Origin: Treponema sp. UBA4319
Lineage (GTDB): Bacteria; Spirochaetota; Spirochaetia; Treponematales; Treponemataceae
NCBI GenBank assembly: GCA_002393865.1
Contig: DGUD01000179.1
Span: forward strand, 1 to 17,142
Direction of reading: 5' to 3'
Length of the DNA stretch: 17,142 nt
Both the position numbers and the translations under genes were made by a program. Positions 14,468-17,142 of this stretch are shown in pieces. The notes under the pieces were generated by a model, which saw only the letters and a program-made list of their open reading frames with translations, was not told the origin of the DNA and did no database searches. How positions within the stretch are numbered: position 1 is the first letter of the stretch; every line of letters starts with the position of its first letter.

Positions 14468-15642
14468 GAAAAGAAGAGCTGCTTTCCGCAGTTTGGGGCG
14501 AAGTGCGGGACATTGCCTTGTTTGGCTTCGGGCGGCAGGGCAGGGGCTATATAGCCGAGCTTGCGGGGCTCTACCGCGTCGCCGCCATCATCGACAACGG
14601 TAAGGCGGGCGGCGAGTATAACGGCATCCCTGTCTTGTCCTGGCAGGAATTCCGGCGGCGCGATTTTGCGGGGAAAATTGTCATAACGGCTTCCGGGCGG
14701 GCGCACAGGGAGATAACAGAAATCCTTATGGGAAGCGGACTGCTTGCCCTGCGCGATTTTATGGACGTGGATATGTTCCTTGCTTTTAGCAACTGGTACA
14801 AGGATAAGCGGCTTGTGCTGGGACGCGTCGCCATCCCCGTCACAGAGCGATGCACGTTCCGCTGCGAGAAGTGCATGGTGTCCGTTCCGTATATCAAGGC
14901 GCCCGTCCATTATTCCTGTGATTCCCTGTGTGCTGATGCAGATATGCTGTTCTCTAGGGCTGACTACGTGGGCGTCGTCCAGGTTTTTGGCGGGGAGCCG
15001 TATCTGAATAAAGATTTACCGCGCTACATCGCGTACCTTGAGCGCGAATATAAGGATAGAATCGGCATCATTCAGATTATATCCAATGCCAGCGTCCTCC
15101 CGTCTGAGGAGCTGCTAAAGGTCTTCCTGGAAAACGGCAACATCGATGTGCGTTTCAGCGATTACACGGCTCATGTCCCCTATCAGAAGCGCTTTGATGA
15201 AGTGCAGGCGCTCCTCCGTGCGCGGGGCATTGCCTGTACCGTGGAGCGCTTCGGCTGGCTGGACATGGGTCATCCGCTGGCGGAAATCCGCATGGGCGCA
15301 AGCCCGGAGGAGATTGCCGCCCACATGGCCGACTGCTCCGGGCGTTGCCAGACATTCTCCGGAGGAAAGTATTACTTCTGCTCCCGTGCCTGGGGTGCTG
15401 AAAAAGCCTACGGCGTAAAGCTTGCGGAAGGCGGCGACTGGCTGGACTGTGCTGCTGCGTCAAAAGAGGATCTGATGCTTTTCCACGTGGGGCTCATGCG
15501 GCAAGGCTTCAGCCCGTTCTGCGGCTGCTGCCGGGGATTTGACTGCGGCATCCCCTTGGAGCCGGGGGTACAGATAGCGGCATCCCGAAAAGCCGGCGGA
15601 GGCGATGCTTCCGGTATGCCGGCAATTTCTCGGCCTCTATAA
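14464..15642 (+). CDS. Radical SAM protein with N-terminal Rossmann-like domain
   Basis: The 392-aa protein begins with a nucleotide-binding-like domain (about 15-95) bearing GFGRQGRG (21-28) and AAIIDNGKAGG. The radical SAM core starts near 120 with Cys130, Cys134 and Cys137 (CTFRCEKC), which ligate the 4Fe-4S cluster, and FGGEP (175-179) is the SAM-binding GGE motif. Additional cysteines at 291, 295, 306, 353, 355, 356 and 361 suggest an auxiliary SPASM-type cluster. Enzymes of this type modify peptides, sugars or polyols by radical chemistry; the substrate is unknown, but operon context points to the polymer unit. It starts at an ATG overlapping the preceding TGA by 4 bp. The N-terminal domain resembles that of the next gene product. 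The last 25 residues (Gly/Ala/Ser-rich) look disordered. Confidence 0.82.
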   Translation: MRKEELLSAVWGEVRDIALFGFGRQGRGYIAELAGLYRVAAIIDNGKAGGEYNGIPVLSWQEFRRRDFAGKIVITASGRAHREITEILMGSGLLALRDFMDVDMFLAFSNWYKDKRLVLGRVAIPVTERCTFRCEKCMVSVPYIKAPVHYSCDSLCADADMLFSRADYVGVVQVFGGEPYLNKDLPRYIAYLEREYKDRIGIIQIISNASVLPSEELLKVFLENGNIDVRFSDYTAHVPYQKRFDEVQALLRARGIACTVERFGWLDMGHPLAEIRMGASPEEIAAHMADCSGRCQTFSGGKYYFCSRAWGAEKAYGVKLAEGGDWLDCAAASKEDLMLFHVGLMRQGFSPFCGCCRGFDCGIPLEPGVQIAASRKAGGGDASGMPAISRPL

Positions 15643-15673
15643 GAGCGCGGCTGAGAGCATCGCATTTTCAAGC

Positions 15674-15697
15674 TTGCCATAAATGGCAAAGAGGAGG
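15674..15697 (+). promoter_or_regulatory. Hairpin directly in front of a strong ribosome-binding site
   Basis: TTGCCA (15674-15679) and TGGCAA (15684-15689) form a 6-bp stem with a TAAA loop, one base before GAGGAGG (15691-15697). The ATG follows 7 nt later. The hairpin does not cover the ribosome site, so it may mark mRNA processing or raise downstream translation; no promoter is evident in the 62-bp gap. Confidence 0.4.
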
Positions 15698-15704
15698 AAC
15701 AGGC

Positions 15705-17021
15705 ATGGGCTATGCTGTATGGGGTGCGGGGCACCGCGGTGAGATTGTGCACAGGATTTTGGGCGGGGATGCGATAGCCTGCTTTATCGATTCCAGCCCT
15801 GACAAGCAGGAAAAGCCTTTCTGCGGAAAGCCGGTCGTATCCTATGCGGCGTGGAAAGCTATGGGAAGCCGGGATATTGTCGTCGTCAGCCCCTTTATGT
15901 CGGCGGATATAGAGAAAACGCTGGATTCCGATGGCGTCCCTTATTTCCTTCTGGATGAATGTCCGCCGGAGTTCATGGGCTTTGGGATTCAGAAGGCGGA
16001 ACGCCATTGGGATTCCCTGCTGGCCAAAGTTTGCGACCATGCGGCGCTATACGGTGTCTCGCTGTATACTGTCTGGCTCCTTGATTGCCTGAAAGCCCGG
16101 GGGAAGGAAGATGTCGTCCTTGTCCGCCAGCCGCATGCCCAAAAAGCGCTGCTGGACAGGCTTTCCGGGCTGCCTGTGACCGACCTCGTTCGGGCTCGGA
16201 AAGAAGGACGGCAGCTGTATGTCTGTTTTTATGACGACTGTTTCAATGACCGGATTATGCCGCCTTCCTTTGTTGACCTTTTTGACCTGTCCAAGGGCAT
16301 TGTTCCTCACCGGAATGAGCGAATCGAGAAATTCCGGGGCAGCCAGAAGGGACGGAGATGCTTTGTCGTGGCGACGGGGCCGAGCCTTCGGATGGAGGAC
16401 TTGGATGTGCTAGGGAAGAACGGAGAGTTCTGCATAAGTATGAACTCGATATTCTATATGTTTGACAGGACTTCGTGGAGGCCTGACTGCTACTGCGTGT
16501 CTGACGGCCTGGGCATTGATATATGGAAGCAAAAGCTTCTGGAATTGCCCTTGAAGCATATTTTTATCGGGGATTCCGTTATCAGCCTCGATTATGATTC
16601 CCTTCCGGACAACTTTTATACCTTCCATGTTATGACGGGAAGATTCTGGCGGACAAGCCCCGGTGTCTCGGATGATTTTGCCGCAAGGGTGTACCCGGGG
16701 AACACCATCACGAGCGTATGCATACAGCTGGCGATGTATATGGGCTTTAGCGAGATATATCTGCTTGGGGTTGACTTTAACTATAAGCCGGGGAACCAGA
16801 ACCACATTTCTTCCGGGGATGACCCGGATGAGCCGACTTTTTCAGCATCCTTTGTATCAGAGTCTGACCGCTGGGTGCTCGGATGCTACAAAGCGCTGCG
16901 GGGCTATGCCGGCAAGCGCGGCATCCATATCTACAACGCTACCCGCGGAGGCAAGCTGGAAGTGTTTGAGCGGGTGGATTTTGACGGGCTGTTCGGGCGT
17001 TTTGAGCCACATGGCGCATAA
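15705..17021 (+). CDS. DUF115 (MptE-like) protein with N-terminal Rossmann-like domain
   Basis: The 438-aa protein has an N-terminal module (1-85) with WGAGHRGE (6-13), AIACFIDSSPD and GKPVVSYAAW. This corresponds to the N-terminal module of the radical SAM protein before it. The C-terminal half (about 215-430) is a DUF115 domain (PF01973): CFVVATGPSL (219-228), SMNSIFYMF, and MGFSEIYLLGVDFNY (346-360). DUF115 proteins occur in surface glycan and flagellin-glycosylation loci (Maf relatives) and share a fold and motif order with GT42 sialyltransferases, so a glycosyltransferase-like role is more likely here than the pterin kinase activity that names the family (inference). It lies 62 nt after the radical SAM gene, has a strong Shine-Dalgarno site, and is less GC-rich than the genes upstream, which may mean separate acquisition. 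Confidence 0.8.
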   Translation: MGYAVWGAGHRGEIVHRILGGDAIACFIDSSPDKQEKPFCGKPVVSYAAWKAMGSRDIVVVSPFMSADIEKTLDSDGVPYFLLDECPPEFMGFGIQKAERHWDSLLAKVCDHAALYGVSLYTVWLLDCLKARGKEDVVLVRQPHAQKALLDRLSGLPVTDLVRARKEGRQLYVCFYDDCFNDRIMPPSFVDLFDLSKGIVPHRNERIEKFRGSQKGRRCFVVATGPSLRMEDLDVLGKNGEFCISMNSIFYMFDRTSWRPDCYCVSDGLGIDIWKQKLLELPLKHIFIGDSVISLDYDSLPDNFYTFHVMTGRFWRTSPGVSDDFAARVYPGNTITSVCIQLAMYMGFSEIYLLGVDFNYKPGNQNHISSGDDPDEPTFSASFVSESDRWVLGCYKALRGYAGKRGIHIYNATRGGKLEVFERVDFDGLFGRFEPHGA

Positions 17022-17035
17022 AAAGATTCTCTTTG

Positions 17036-17130
17036 AAGAATCAACGCACCCCGCAGCAAGTTACGGGGTATGAATCTCTTATAAAAGAAAACTCCCTTGT
17101 ATGAAAACCAAGGAGAGGTGCGTTGTTCTT
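17036..17130. repeat. Imperfect long inverted repeat with competing hairpins at the right end
   Basis: Arms at 17036-17050 and 17117-17130 pair over 14 bp with one bulged T; the core is AACGCACC/GGTGCGTT. Two alternatives exclude it: GATTCT/AGAATC (17025-17030, 17037-17042) and ACCCCG/CGGGGT (17048-17053, 17064-17069). An inner stem CTCC(C)TTG/CAAGGAG (17092-17099, 17109-17115) is compatible with it. It could be a terminator or attenuator region after the DUF115 gene, a structured leader, or ends of a small mobile element. Confidence 0.45.
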
Positions 17131-17142
17131 AAAAGGTATTGC
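17101..17142 (+). CDS. Possible start of a further gene, cut by the window end
   Basis: An ATG at 17101 opens 14 codons (MKTKERCVVLKRYC) that run off the window without a stop. TTATAAAA at 17079-17086 could supply a -10, but no good -35 or Shine-Dalgarno sequence is present. The ATG lies inside the hairpin loop region described for 17036-17130. Too little is visible to name a product. Confidence 0.22.
   Translation, partial: MKTKERCVVLKRYC

Noticed and set aside
1..17142. CRISPR array, tRNA, rRNA or transposase
   Set aside because: No regularly spaced repeats of CRISPR size, no cloverleaf, no rRNA-like sequence and no transposase motifs were seen on either strand.

Overview
The window looks like chromosomal DNA of a fairly GC-rich, carbohydrate-degrading host-associated spirochaete, most likely a gut or rumen Treponema. 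This is inference from gene content: a XpaC/TelA pair, a secreted VIT-VWA-DUF2135 protein, a GH53 galactanase lipoprotein, a short spirochaete-style XRE regulator, and a polyol-phosphate glycan locus. No rRNA, tRNA, CRISPR array, phage gene or recognisable transposase is visible.

Layout. Positions 1-361 hold no convincing gene: a candidate promoter, a long bidirectional terminator hairpin and an extended -10 promoter for what follows. Positions 362-2806 (+) carry an XpaC-like membrane protein and TelA, closed by a clear rho-independent terminator. Facing them on the minus strand, 5906-2922 encodes a 994-aa exported protein with VIT, VWA, TPR-like and DUF2135 parts. Further minus-strand units are queD (queuosine pathway), a three-gene NitT/TauT-type ABC transporter (binding protein, permease, ATPase; all junctions overlap), a GH53 endo-galactanase with Ig-like and carbohydrate-binding modules, and an XRE regulator. 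The GH53 gene has a TTGACA-16-TATAAT promoter with three GTGTTGT repeats and a palindrome over the start site, which looks like a tightly repressed, substrate-induced promoter.

A divergent control region (11471-11729) contains two matching 27-bp inverted repeats 63 bp apart. It leads rightward into an operon: a 33-codon ORF resembling the start of a HAD phosphatase; a fusion of a TagD-like cytidylyltransferase with an asparagine-synthetase-like ATP-pyrophosphatase domain; a CDP-glycerol glycerophosphotransferase; a radical SAM protein; and a DUF115 protein. The first joins are 4-bp or stop/start overlaps. Together they suggest synthesis of a CDP-activated polyol phosphate, its transfer to a surface glycan, and chemical tailoring (amidation or amidino transfer plus a radical SAM step). 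This is the least ordinary part of the window.

A second theme is promoter architecture: queD, the transporter binding protein and the XRE gene each have a TATA(A/C)T hexamer exactly 6 nt before the ATG and no Shine-Dalgarno sequence, so they are probably leaderless mRNAs. Genes such as telA, GH53 and the glycan operon instead have good Shine-Dalgarno sites. The right end (17022-17142) has overlapping, mutually exclusive inverted repeats and possibly the start of another gene.
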